Source: Jeongeupia naejangsanensis
GTDB taxonomy: Bacteria > Pseudomonadota > Gammaproteobacteria > Burkholderiales > Chitinibacteraceae
Assembly (NCBI RefSeq): GCF_016865585.1
Contig: NZ_JAESND010000007.1
Location: 1-64,000, forward strand
Length of the DNA stretch: 64,000 bases
Direction: 5' to 3'
Position 1 is the stretch's first letter. Every line of letters starts with the position of its first letter. The notes beneath the pieces were generated by a model. The model did no database searches and had not been told where the DNA came from. It saw only the letters and a program-made list of their open reading frames with translations. Made by a program: the position numbers and the translations under genes. Shown one piece after another: positions 35,208-43,922 of the stretch.

Positions 35208-37297
35208 TCGGCTCGTCGCCGGAAAACCTGCCGGTCTTGCCGCTGCGTGAAGACCTGAAGCTGATGCCGGCGCCACCAAACCGACACGGCGAGCCGGGCT
35301 GGGTGATTCAGGACGTCGTGCTCAACCGCTTTTACCGGATCGGCTGGTTCGAGTTCGAGTGCCTGTTGCGCTGGGGCGAAACGCCGGCGCAGATCTGCGA
35401 GTCGATCGCGACGCAAACGGCGCTGAATCCGGACGTCGCGCAGGTCGTTGCTTTTCAGCAGTTTCTCGAGCGAAACCAGCTGCTGCGCAGCGCGAATCCG
35501 GCAAAAGGGAAGGGCGACGAGCGGCTTCCCTGGCTCAACTGGAACTGGTGGCTGCACCACTATCTGTTCTTCCGCATTCCCTTGTTGCGGCCGCAGCGCA
35601 TGCTGGGGCAGCTCGCAGGCCGGCTCGACTGGTTGTTCAGCCCGTATGCCGCGGCACTGGTGATCCTCGCCGGGCTGACCGGCATCGTGCTGGTGCTGCA
35701 CCAGTGGGACACGTTCACTTCGGCGGTGGTCGAGTCGTTCTCGGCCGAGGGCGTGCTGAGCTTTGCCGCGGCGCTGATCGTCGCCAAGACCCTGCACGAG
35801 CTGGCACACGCGCTGGTCGCGACCCGGCTTGGACTGAAAGTCGCGCATATGGGCGTCGCCTTTGTGGTGATGTGGCCGATGCTGTACACCGATACCGGCG
35901 AAAGCTGGAAATTGCCCAATGCCCGGCAACGGCTGGCGGTCGCGTCGGCCGGCATCCTGTGCGAACTGGCGCTGGCCGGGCTGGCAACGCTGGGCTGGGC
36001 GCTGAGCGATCCGGGACCGTGGCGCAATGCCTTGCTCTATCTGGCGACGACCAGCTGGGCGCTGTCGCTGGCGCTGAACGCCAGCCCCTTCATGCGTTTC
36101 GACGGTTACTTCATCTTCTCGGACCTGCTGGACTTCCCGAACCTGCACGAGCGGGCGACCGCACAGGCCAAGGTTTGCTTGCGGCGCGTGCTGTGGGGCA
36201 TGGATGAAGCGTGGCCGGAGCCGTTCACGCCACGCCGCCGCGCTGCGTTGATCACGTTTGCCTACATCACCTGGCTCTACCGGCTGGTGCTGTTCCTCGG
36301 GATCGCCGCGACGGTGTACTTCTTCTTCTTCAAGCTGCTTGGGCTGTTCCTGTTTTTTGTCGAAATCACCTGGTTCATCATGATGCCGATCGGGCGCGAG
36401 CTGAAATACTGGTGGCAACACCGCAAAGCCATGCTGGCCAGCCGCCGGCGCGGCTTCTGGGGGCTGCTGGTCCTGTTGCTGATCCTGATCGCCGTGCCGT
36501 GGCGCACCGAAATCCACGGCAACGGCGTCGCCCGCGCCGAGCACCAGCTGCGGGTGTTCGCACCGTTCCCGGCGCGGCTGCAGCAGGTGCATCCGGTCGG
36601 CAAGGTGGTCGCCGACGACCTGCTGGTCGAACTGGAAAACCCCGACATCGATTCGCAGGTCTGGCGCTCGGAAGCCGAGTTGCAGGGCTATCTGGCGCGC
36701 ATGGCCGGCTTGATTGCCGATGCGGCCGGGCTGGAGCAGCAGGCGTCGATCCGCCAGCGCATCAACGTCCAGCTGGGCGAGACCGCCGCAGCGCGCTCGG
36801 AAATCGCCCGGCTCAAGCTGAAGGCGCCGTTTGCCGGCATCTGGCAGGACGTCGATCCCGATCGTCGCCCCGGGCAGTGGATCGGTTCGAAGGAGCCGGT
36901 CGGCATCCTGTTCGATCCCGGCCACTGGCAGGTCGACGGCTATATCAAGCAGGACGATGTCGACCGGGTGCGCCCGGGCGATCCGGTCAGGTTCTACCCG
37001 GTCGGCGTTGCCAGACCGATGCATGGCCGGGTGCTGGCGGTGAGCCGGACCAAGGTGCGCCAGCTGTCGCATCCGGTGCTGGCATCCCGCTACAAGGGGC
37101 CGATTCCGGTATCGGGCGAGCGCAACGAACTGGTGCCCAATCCGGCGGTCTTCCATGTCCTGATCCAGCTCGATACGCCGCCGCCGGCCTTGCGCGAAAC
37201 CGCCGGGCAAATGCAGATCGAAGGCGAGCGGCGCAGCTGGCTGGTCGAGGGCGGCTTGCACCTGCTGGCGGTGCTGTATCGCGAGAGCGGCTTCTGA
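35204..37297 (+). CDS. M50-family membrane metalloprotease fused to a HlyD-type adaptor domain
   Basis: 697 residues from GTG 35204 (overlapping the previous stop; an ATG at 35261 is a later option). Residues ~30-95 resemble a PqqD-like winged-helix module (VIQDVVLNRFYRIGWFEFEC). A polytopic region follows with the zinc motif HELAH at residues 198-202 and the partner motif NASPFMRFDGYF with D300, both typical of M50 (site-2-protease-like) enzymes. After ~residue 430 a further helix leads to a periplasmic lipoyl/HlyD-like part (VFAPFPARLQQVHPVGKVV, then LKLKAPFAGIWQDVDPDRRP). It is the last gene of the five-gene operon. It may process or hold the exported giant protein; function not established. 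Confidence 0.88.
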   Translation: MIGSSPENLPVLPLREDLKLMPAPPNRHGEPGWVIQDVVLNRFYRIGWFEFECLLRWGETPAQICESIATQTALNPDVAQVVAFQQFLERNQLLRSANPAKGKGDERLPWLNWNWWLHHYLFFRIPLLRPQRMLGQLAGRLDWLFSPYAAALVILAGLTGIVLVLHQWDTFTSAVVESFSAEGVLSFAAALIVAKTLHELAHALVATRLGLKVAHMGVAFVVMWPMLYTDTGESWKLPNARQRLAVASAGILCELALAGLATLGWALSDPGPWRNALLYLATTSWALSLALNASPFMRFDGYFIFSDLLDFPNLHERATAQAKVCLRRVLWGMDEAWPEPFTPRRRAALITFAYITWLYRLVLFLGIAATVYFFFFKLLGLFLFFVEITWFIMMPIGRELKYWWQHRKAMLASRRRGFWGLLVLLLILIAVPWRTEIHGNGVARAEHQLRVFAPFPARLQQVHPVGKVVADDLLVELENPDIDSQVWRSEAELQGYLARMAGLIADAAGLEQQASIRQRINVQLGETAAARSEIARLKLKAPFAGIWQDVDPDRRPGQWIGSKEPVGILFDPGHWQVDGYIKQDDVDRVRPGDPVRFYPVGVARPMHGRVLAVSRTKVRQLSHPVLASRYKGPIPVSGERNELVPNPAVFHVLIQLDTPPPALRETAGQMQIEGERRSWLVEGGLHLLAVLYRESGF

Positions 37298-37707
37298 TCC
37301 TCACGCGCGTGCTTTCCACGGCCCATGCGTGACGGAGCCCGCTCCGGCCACCATGCGCTGAATCCGGTGTTTCTTTCTGCCGCCGGTCCGGGGCGGGTGG
37401 CTTCGGATGCGCCCGTCTTGGCTGTTAGGGCAACCACCGTGACCGATTTCCCTGACGCGGTGCAAATCACGATCTATGCTTCGGAAGCTTCGTTTTCGTT
37501 AGTGCACATCGTCAGACCGGCAGGGTGCGGAACAGCCCCGATCGCCGTTTTCCGTTGCAACGGGCTTGCGGATGGCGATCCGGGGTGCACCGCTCGTCTG
37601 TTGATCAACGGCGGGTGGCGATGACGGAATCGGGGTTCTGGAGTGCAGGACGCCTGTCGAAGCATCCGGGGCAGCCGCGCCGGCGTGGTGTACCGGGAAG
37701 GCTGGAA
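37298..37707. other. Intergenic stretch without a supportable gene
   Basis: About 410 bases follow the M50-HlyD gene. I see no clear terminator for the operon, no convincing ribosome site with a coding frame and no repeat. Short open frames here look random. Confidence 0.5.
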
Positions 37708-37739
37708 ATGAAAAACCCCTGACAGAGTCAGGGGTTTTG
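37708..37739 (-). terminator. Intrinsic terminator of the tRNA-Ser gene
   Basis: ACCCCTGA and TCAGGGGT form a perfect stem around a CAGAG loop, flanked by A and T tracts. It lies directly downstream of the minus-strand tRNA-Ser; it could also stop rightward transcription. Confidence 0.8.
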
Positions 37740-37749
37740 TATGGGGTCT

Positions 37750-37839
<90 letters not shown>

Positions 37840-37950
37840 GGCAAGAGAGACGCAATATACACGGCTTTTTGAAAAATGCAAAGTCTTTACGTTTGTGTTG
37901 CTGAAAAACTGTAGGCAGAATGCACGCCAACAGCATTATTCTGGAGCGGC

Positions 37951-39420
37951 ATGAAGAACTGGTTGATAGCTTTGGCAACGGTAGCCCTCGTGGGGTGTGG
38001 CGATATGCCCGCCAACACAGCACCACAAGCGGCCTCTTGGATTGAATCGCGCGAATTGGTTGTCCTCGTGCAGAACGGTCCGACGACGTTCTACGTCGAT
38101 GCAGAGGGGCATTACGCTGGGCTTGAATATGATCTCGTAACGCGTTTCGCGTCCGAAAACGGACTCAAGGTGCGCTTCGTGGTCGAACCAAACTACGCAA
38201 AGCTCTTCGAGCGGCTGCAGCGCAATGAGGCGCATCTGGCCGTTGGTGTTCATGAGAGCAATGGCGAGCAGGGCATCGGTTTCGGCCCTGCCTACCAGTC
38301 GGTCCGTCCGGTACTGGTCTATCGCAACAAGCAGACCGAACAGGCTGCTCTGAACGCGATCAATGGCGGCGCGGCGATTTCGACGATGCCGCAGTACGTG
38401 AACGTACTGAACCAGCTCAAGGTGAAATCGCCTTCGCTGACCTGGAATGTCGTTGAAGCCGGGGACAGCGAGGAACTGGTCGAAGCCGTCGCCCAGGGCA
38501 AGATCGATTACGCGGTCATCGGCTCGCAGGTCGCCGAGCTGGCACAGAAGTACTACCCGCAAGTGGCGATTTCCGAGAAAAGCGGCGCGCCACAGCAACT
38601 GGCGTGGGCCATGCAGGACGGTGACACCGAGCTGCAGGCCAAGCTGAAGCAGTTTTTCGGTGAAATCAACGCCGACAAATCGCTCGCCAAGCTGCTCGAC
38701 CGCTATTACGGCCATGTCGACCGCATTGCTCCGCCGGATTCGGTCGCCTTCCTGAACAAGCGCAACAGCGTGTTGCCGCGTTACGAGCAATGGTTCAAGA
38801 AAGCCGCCGCCGAAACCAATCTCGACTGGCGTCTGCTGGCTGCACTGTCGTACCAGGAGTCGCATTGGGACCCGAACGCGGTGTCGCCGTTCGGCGTACG
38901 CGGACTGATGATGCTGACCACCGATACCGCGCAGCGGATGGGCGTCGATCGCCTCAACCCGGTGCAAAGCATCCAGGGTGGCGCACGTTATCTGGCGATG
39001 TTGCGCGACGGTCTGCCCGACGACATCCCCGAGCCGGATCGCACCTGGCTGGCGATGGCGGCGTACAACGTCGGTCTAGGCCACCTGCTCGATGCGCGCG
39101 AACTGGCGCGCCGGCAGAACAAGAACCCGGACAGCTGGGCCGACATCAAGACGACATTGCCGCTGCTGCGCGATCCGAAGTACTACAACACCGTGCGCTT
39201 CGGCTATGCCCGTGGTGGCGAGCCGGTGGCCTACGTCGAGACGCTGCGCAGTTTCTACGACATTCTGGTGCGTTTCGAAGAGCCGGCCCAACTGGCCGAG
39301 CCGCGACTGGCGGCCAATGTCGAAGTGCAGAATCCGGCCAACCGGGTGCTGCAGATCAACAATCGCGTGGTCAGCGCCAAGCCGGCCAAGGCGAAGCCGG
39401 TGATGACCGCCGCGCTGTGA
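37951..39420 (+). CDS. mltF: Membrane-bound lytic murein transglycosylase F (MltF)
   Basis: A 489-residue lipoprotein that cleaves peptidoglycan glycan strands with formation of 1,6-anhydromuramic acid ends. The signal peptide ends in LVGC with C16 as lipid anchor. Residues ~30-270 form an SBP_bac_3-type solute-binding module (ESRELVVLVQNGPTTFYVD). The C-terminal lytic transglycosylase domain has catalytic E303 in ALSYQESHWDPNA, followed by SPFGVRGLMMLTTDTAQ and AMAAYNVGLGH. The ribosome site GGAGCGGC is good. A terminator follows. Confidence 0.94.
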   Translation: MKNWLIALATVALVGCGDMPANTAPQAASWIESRELVVLVQNGPTTFYVDAEGHYAGLEYDLVTRFASENGLKVRFVVEPNYAKLFERLQRNEAHLAVGVHESNGEQGIGFGPAYQSVRPVLVYRNKQTEQAALNAINGGAAISTMPQYVNVLNQLKVKSPSLTWNVVEAGDSEELVEAVAQGKIDYAVIGSQVAELAQKYYPQVAISEKSGAPQQLAWAMQDGDTELQAKLKQFFGEINADKSLAKLLDRYYGHVDRIAPPDSVAFLNKRNSVLPRYEQWFKKAAAETNLDWRLLAALSYQESHWDPNAVSPFGVRGLMMLTTDTAQRMGVDRLNPVQSIQGGARYLAMLRDGLPDDIPEPDRTWLAMAAYNVGLGHLLDARELARRQNKNPDSWADIKTTLPLLRDPKYYNTVRFGYARGGEPVAYVETLRSFYDILVRFEEPAQLAEPRLAANVEVQNPANRVLQINNRVVSAKPAKAKPVMTAAL

Positions 39421-39448
39421 TGCGCGTTTCCGTTCCAGTGTGAATCCG

Positions 39449-39470
39449 CCGGCCGCATGGCCGGTTTTTT
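39449..39470 (+). terminator. Intrinsic terminator after mltF
   Basis: CCGGCC-GCAT-GGCCGG hairpin followed directly by six T residues, 29 bases after the mltF stop. Confidence 0.85.
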
Positions 39471-39537
39471 CTGTCCGCTGCAAGGGCAGGCGGCTGCGGG
39501 TAAAATGACGCCTTTGCGATTCATACCAGCTGCCGCC

Positions 39538-40944
39538 ATGACTGCTCCGACTTCCGCCATCCGCACCCGTTTTGCCCCCAGCCCCACCGGCCTGCTGCAT
39601 ATCGGTGGCGTGCGTACCGCGCTGTTCTCCTGGGCCTACGCCCGCAAGCACAAGGGCGTTTTCGTGCTGCGCATCGAGGACACCGACCTCGAACGTTCGA
39701 CGCCGGAATCGGTTGCCGCCATCATGGACGGCATGCACTGGGTCGGCCTCGGTTACGACGAAGGCCCGTTCTACCAGATGCAGCGGATGGACCGGTACAA
39801 GGCCGTCATCGCACAGATGCTCGAATCCGGCCACGCCTACCACTGCTACTGTTCGCGCGAGGAACTCGACGCGATGCGCGCCGAGGCCGAGGCGCGTGGC
39901 GAAAAGCCGCGCTACGACCGCCGCTGGCGCCCGGAAGAAGGCAAAACCCTGCCGGAAGCCCCGGCCGGCGTTTCGCCGGTAGTGCGTTTCCGCACCCCGA
40001 TCGATGGCGTCGTCGCCTGGGATGACGCGGTCAAGGGCCGGATCGAGATCGGCAATACCGAACTCGACGACCTGATCATCGCCCGCCCGGACGGTACGCC
40101 GACGTACAACTTCTGCGTGGTGGTCGACGACTGGGACATGCAGATCAGTCACGTGATCCGCGGTGACGACCACGTCAACAACACGCCACGGCAGATCCAC
40201 ATGTATCAGGCGCTGGGCGCCACGGTGCCGGTGTTCGCCCATCTGCCGATGATCTTCAACGATCAGGGCCAGAAGATGAGCAAGCGCCGCGATGCGGTCA
40301 GCGTCGTCGATTACGACAAGATGGGCTTCCTGCCGGAAGCGCTGCTTAACTATCTGGCGCGGCTGGGTTGGGCACACGGTGACGACGAGTTCTTCACCAT
40401 GGACCAGTTCGTCGAGTGGTTCGACCTAGCCAACGTCAGCCCGAGCCCGAGCCGCTTCGACCGCGACAAGCTCCTGTGGCTGAACGCGCAGCACATCAAG
40501 GCCGCCGAGCCGCAGCGGCTGGCCGAGCGCGTCGCCGCCTTCCTCGCCGACAAGGGGGTCGAGACTGCTAACGGCCCGGCGCTGGCCGAGGTATGCGTGC
40601 TCTTGAAGGACCGCAGCCAGACGCTGGTCGAGATGGCCGATCAGGCCGAATACTTCTACCGTCCGCTGGTGCCGACTGCCGAGGTTGCCGAGAAGCACCT
40701 GACGCCGGAAGACGAAGCGCGTCTCGGGCTGTTCGCCGAAGGCGTCGCCAGGCTCGAAACCTGGGATCAGGCCAGCCTGTCGCAATTCATCAAGGATTTC
40801 GTCAAGCAGCAGGGCGTGAAGATGCCGCAGGTCGGCATGCCGCTGCGTGCCAAGGTGTTCGGCACGACGAGTACGCCGTCGGTGGATGCCGTACTGGCAC
40901 TGATCGGCCGCGAGGAAGTCTTGCGCCGCCTGACGTCCAACTAA
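39538..40944 (+). CDS. gltX: Glutamate-tRNA ligase
   Basis: A class I aminoacyl-tRNA synthetase of 468 residues charging tRNA-Glu. The N-terminal [19 protein letters not shown] contains the HIGH-type signature, and [12 protein letters not shown] is the KMSKS signature. The C-terminal helical anticodon-binding region is complete. I use ATG 39538, since homologues begin just before TRFAPSPTG; the in-frame ATG at 39457 lies in the preceding terminator region. Confidence 0.97.
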   Translation: MTAPTSAIRTRFAPSPTGLLHIGGVRTALFSWAYARKHKGVFVLRIEDTDLERSTPESVAAIMDGMHWVGLGYDEGPFYQMQRMDRYKAVIAQMLESGHAYHCYCSREELDAMRAEAEARGEKPRYDRRWRPEEGKTLPEAPAGVSPVVRFRTPIDGVVAWDDAVKGRIEIGNTELDDLIIARPDGTPTYNFCVVVDDWDMQISHVIRGDDHVNNTPRQIHMYQALGATVPVFAHLPMIFNDQGQKMSKRRDAVSVVDYDKMGFLPEALLNYLARLGWAHGDDEFFTMDQFVEWFDLANVSPSPSRFDRDKLLWLNAQHIKAAEPQRLAERVAAFLADKGVETANGPALAEVCVLLKDRSQTLVEMADQAEYFYRPLVPTAEVAEKHLTPEDEARLGLFAEGVARLETWDQASLSQFIKDFVKQQGVKMPQVGMPLRAKVFGTTSTPSVDAVLALIGREEVLRRLTSN

Positions 40945-40950
40945 AACGCG

Positions 40951-41445
40951 CTAGCTGATGATGCCGCAGGCAATCCGGGCGCCGGAGTTGCCTGCCGGCT
41001 GACTCTTCAGGTCATCGGCGCCGGCATGCACGATCAGCGAGCGGCCCAGCAACTGGTCGAGCCGTACGCCCTTGATGGTGAGCGACGTCGACACGCGGCC
41101 GTCGGCGCCGGCAACGACGTTGCCGAGATCGCCAAGGTGATGGTCCTGCGCATCCGGACTGCCGTGCAGGTGCTTGTCGGGATTGAAGTGTCCGCCGGCG
41201 CTGGATGCGTCGGGGGCCGAGCAATCGCCTTTTTCATGCACGTGAAAGCCGTGCTGCCCCGGTGTCAGCCCGCTCAGCGTCACGTCGAGCAGGAGCGTAT
41301 CGCCGCTCTGTCGGAAACTGACCTTGCCGGTCGTGGTCTGTCCGCTGGTGGGCAGCAGGGTGGCCTGTGCGGTCTGGGTCGACGAGGGCATCAGCGAGCA
41401 GGCGCTCAGCGTCGCAACGGCGGTCAGCATTAGGGCGTGGCGCAT
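40951..41445 (-). CDS. sodC: Cu/Zn superoxide dismutase family lipoprotein
   Basis: 164 residues with a lipobox LSAC (C16), so anchored in a membrane facing the periplasm. The SodC fold motifs are present: GQHGFHVHEKGDCS, SAGGHFNPDKHLHG, HHLGDLGNV and the late LIVHAGADD His; the Cys pair for the disulfide is in KGDCS and ARIACG. It should convert superoxide to peroxide and oxygen. The ATG follows CGGAGCC. It is convergent with gltX, only 6 bases apart. Confidence 0.9.
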   Translation of the reverse strand: MRHALMLTAVATLSACSLMPSSTQTAQATLLPTSGQTTTGKVSFRQSGDTLLLDVTLSGLTPGQHGFHVHEKGDCSAPDASSAGGHFNPDKHLHGSPDAQDHHLGDLGNVVAGADGRVSTSLTIKGVRLDQLLGRSLIVHAGADDLKSQPAGNSGARIACGIIS

Positions 41446-41526
41446 GGCAGGCTCCGGTGGCGCGATCGAACGCCGATCATTTCGATGTAGCCTTACGACG
41501 CGGTCGCGGCAAGCAGGAGAAGACGA

Positions 41527-43050
41527 ATGACCTTACAAGAGCAGATCGGCCAGTTGCTGATGGCCGGTTTCGACGGGCTGGCGCCATCGCCGGGCATCGA
41601 GCGTCTGATCCGCGAACTGCGCATTGGCGGCGTGATCCTGTTCCGCCGCAACGTCGACAATCCGGCGCAGGTTGCCGCGCTGTGCCGCCGTTTGCAGGAA
41701 ATCAATGCCGAAGTCAGCGATGCACCGCTGCTGATCGGCATCGATCAGGAGGGCGGCATGGTCATGCGCATCGAGGACGGCATGACGCCGTTGCCGTCGG
41801 CGCTGGCGTATCAGGCCGCAGGCTCGGTGGACGATTGTCGCGAGCTGGCCCGGATCGGCAATGCCGAGCTGGCCGCGCTCGGCATCAACATCAATTTTGC
41901 ACCGGTGCTGGACGTGAACAACAACCGCGCCAATCCGGTCATTGGCGTGCGCGCGTTCGGCGAGGACGTCGAGACGGTCTGCCGTTACGGGCTGGCGGCA
42001 CTTGAAGGCATTCATGCGGTCGGGCTGGCGGCCACGGCCAAGCATTTTCCCGGGCATGGCGATACCGATACCGATTCGCACCTCGGGGTGCCGCGCGTTG
42101 GTCACGCGCGTGCGCGGCTTGATGAAGTCGAACTGGCGCCGTTCCGTGCGGCGATTGCCGCCGGTATTGATGCGGTGATGAGCTCGCACGTGGCGTTTCC
42201 GGCGGTCGAGCCCGATCCGGATCTGCCGTCGACGCGCTCGCGTGCCGTGATGACCGGCCTGCTGCGCGACGAACTGGGTTTCAAGGGGGTGGTGTTTACC
42301 GACTGCCTGGAAATGGACGCAATCGCCAAGGGGCCGGGGGGGACCGTCGGCGGTGCGGTCGACGCGTTCAGGGCCGGGGCCGACGTCGTGCTGATCTCCC
42401 ACCGCGAGGATCGGCAGCGGGGTTTTCTCGCCGCGCTGACGGCGGCGGTCGAGGCCGGGGAGGTTGATCCGGTACAGGTCGAGGCATCGGTGGCACGCAT
42501 TCTGACACTGAAGCGGCGCCTGCCCGATTGGCGTGCGCTGCCGGCCGATCCGGCGCCGAAGCTGCGAACCGGAGCGGCACTGGCGCTGGCCGAACGGGTA
42601 CAGGCGCAAGCCGTGCGCCGGCAGGGCCGCGGTATCGATCCGGCCAGACCGGTTCTGTTGCTGACGTTCGTGGTACGTACACGGACCGAGATCGACGAAG
42701 TGGCCATGGGCAAGGCCGTGCTGGTGCGTGACACGCTGGCGACGCCGCTGCTGGCGGCCGGCGTGCGGGTCGAGGAAATCGCGCTGCCGCTGTCCCCCGA
42801 TGCCGGCGAGATTGCAGCGGTACTGGCACGCGCCGCCGTGGCCGAACAGATCGTCTGCGTCAGCTACAACGCGGTGCTGCAGCCGGCGCAGCGGGCAGCA
42901 ATCGGTGCCTTGCCGGCAGAGCGTTTGTGGCTGGTGGCGGGGCGCTTGCCCTACGATACCGATCTGGTCCCGAATGCGGCGGGCCGGCTGGCGGCGTTCG
43001 GCAACCGGCCGGCGATGCTCGCCGCGATTGCCGGGGCCTTGCTGCGCTAA
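41527..43050 (+). CDS. nagZ: Two-domain GH3 beta-N-acetylglucosaminidase (NagZ-type)
   Basis: 507 residues, with no signal peptide, so cytoplasmic. The catalytic barrel shows the NagZ signature KHFPGHGDTDTDSH, whose Asp and His form the general acid/base dyad, and FTDCLEMDAI with the nucleophile Asp. Proteobacterial NagZ is about 340 residues; here an extra C-terminal GH3 sandwich domain (from ~residue 345, PVLLLTFVVRTRTEID onward) resembles the longer Gram-positive form. It may remove GlcNAc from cell-wall muropeptides or chitin-derived oligomers. AGGAG precedes the ATG. Confidence 0.87.
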   Translation: MTLQEQIGQLLMAGFDGLAPSPGIERLIRELRIGGVILFRRNVDNPAQVAALCRRLQEINAEVSDAPLLIGIDQEGGMVMRIEDGMTPLPSALAYQAAGSVDDCRELARIGNAELAALGININFAPVLDVNNNRANPVIGVRAFGEDVETVCRYGLAALEGIHAVGLAATAKHFPGHGDTDTDSHLGVPRVGHARARLDEVELAPFRAAIAAGIDAVMSSHVAFPAVEPDPDLPSTRSRAVMTGLLRDELGFKGVVFTDCLEMDAIAKGPGGTVGGAVDAFRAGADVVLISHREDRQRGFLAALTAAVEAGEVDPVQVEASVARILTLKRRLPDWRALPADPAPKLRTGAALALAERVQAQAVRRQGRGIDPARPVLLLTFVVRTRTEIDEVAMGKAVLVRDTLATPLLAAGVRVEEIALPLSPDAGEIAAVLARAAVAEQIVCVSYNAVLQPAQRAAIGALPAERLWLVAGRLPYDTDLVPNAAGRLAAFGNRPAMLAAIAGALLR

Positions 43051-43397
43051 TCAACAGGGCGCCGATGCGTCCTGCTCAGGCCCGTTCAGGCCGACGCGGG
43101 ATCGTGAACGGCGTGCCTTGCCTTCATCGTGCCGTCAAGGTGGTCTTATCGCTGCTGAAAACATCGCGCTCTGCCGATGCGTGGCCGGACGCATGGACAA
43201 GCCGGTCAACGAGAAAATGGCGCCATATGGCCGCTGTTTTCCGACAATGATCTTTCTGCGACTGCAGCTGCGCTTGTCGACATTGAACGTACCCCATTCA
43301 AGTGGTCTGATCATCGATGAGCGGCTGGTCTGGCTGGCTCGGGCGCCGGAATCGTTCGGGTATACTGGGCCCCCCTGTTTCAGCCGAACGTCCTCCG
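43051..43397 (+). promoter_or_regulatory. Intergenic region with candidate promoter TATACT
   Basis: About 350 bases without a supportable gene. TATACT at 43361-43366 is a good -10 hexamer about 30 bases before the next ATG; the matching -35 is weak. Nothing else stands out. Confidence 0.35.
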
Positions 43398-43874
43398 ATG
43401 CGTGCTCTGCTTGCCCTGATGCTGAGTTTTACCCTGTGCGGTGCCTTTGCCGAGGACGCACCATTGCCGTTCGATGACCCGTCCGCCTTGCCGCCGCCCG
43501 CCGCCCGCGCGGCGCCGCAGGCCAGGAAGGCCTCCGTCCAGGCCGAAAGCACTGCGCGCAGCAAGCCGGCTTCGTCCCGTCATCACAGCAAGGCGACGAC
43601 CAAGCGCAGCCAGACGAAGCATCACGCAACCAAGGCGTCGGGCAAGTCGCATGGCAGCAAGGCCGGCCGCCAGAGCGCGAAGTCGCACAAGGCCACCCAG
43701 GCACACAGCCGCAGTGCGAAGAAAGGCAGTTCGGCAAAGACCTCGGCGGGCAAGCGGGCCAGCTACAAAAACACCAGCAAGAAGGCCCAGCACTCGTCCG
43801 CGAGTGCACGAACAGCCAAGCCGCACACCAAGACCGCATCCAAGCACAGCCAATCGGCACACAAGAAACACTGA
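43398..43874 (+). CDS. Exported Lys/Ser/Ala/His-rich low-complexity protein
   Basis: 158 residues, not a recognised family. A signal peptide (MRALLALMLSFTLCGAFA) precedes a short acidic, proline-rich segment (EDAPLPFDDPSALPPP) and then ~110 strongly basic residues built from Lys, Ser, Ala, Thr and His with recurring SAKK, SHGSK, KTAS and HKA steps, ending HKKH. The composition resembles histone H1-like tails, but the signal peptide suggests the periplasm or outside. The upstream in-frame ATG at 43317 lacks support. Binding of nucleic acid, LPS or another polyanion is speculation. Confidence 0.72.
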   Translation: MRALLALMLSFTLCGAFAEDAPLPFDDPSALPPPAARAAPQARKASVQAESTARSKPASSRHHSKATTKRSQTKHHATKASGKSHGSKAGRQSAKSHKATQAHSRSAKKGSSAKTSAGKRASYKNTSKKAQHSSASARTAKPHTKTASKHSQSAHKKH

Positions 43875-43922
43875 ACCACCACCTTCGCAAGGTCGGTTCG
43901 ATGACCGCGCCTGCCTGACTCG

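Noticed and set aside
31584-37297. A classical type I secretion or RND efflux operon
   Set aside because: There is a TolC-like channel and two adaptors, but no ABC ATPase and no RND inner-membrane pump; the last gene is an M50 protease fusion.
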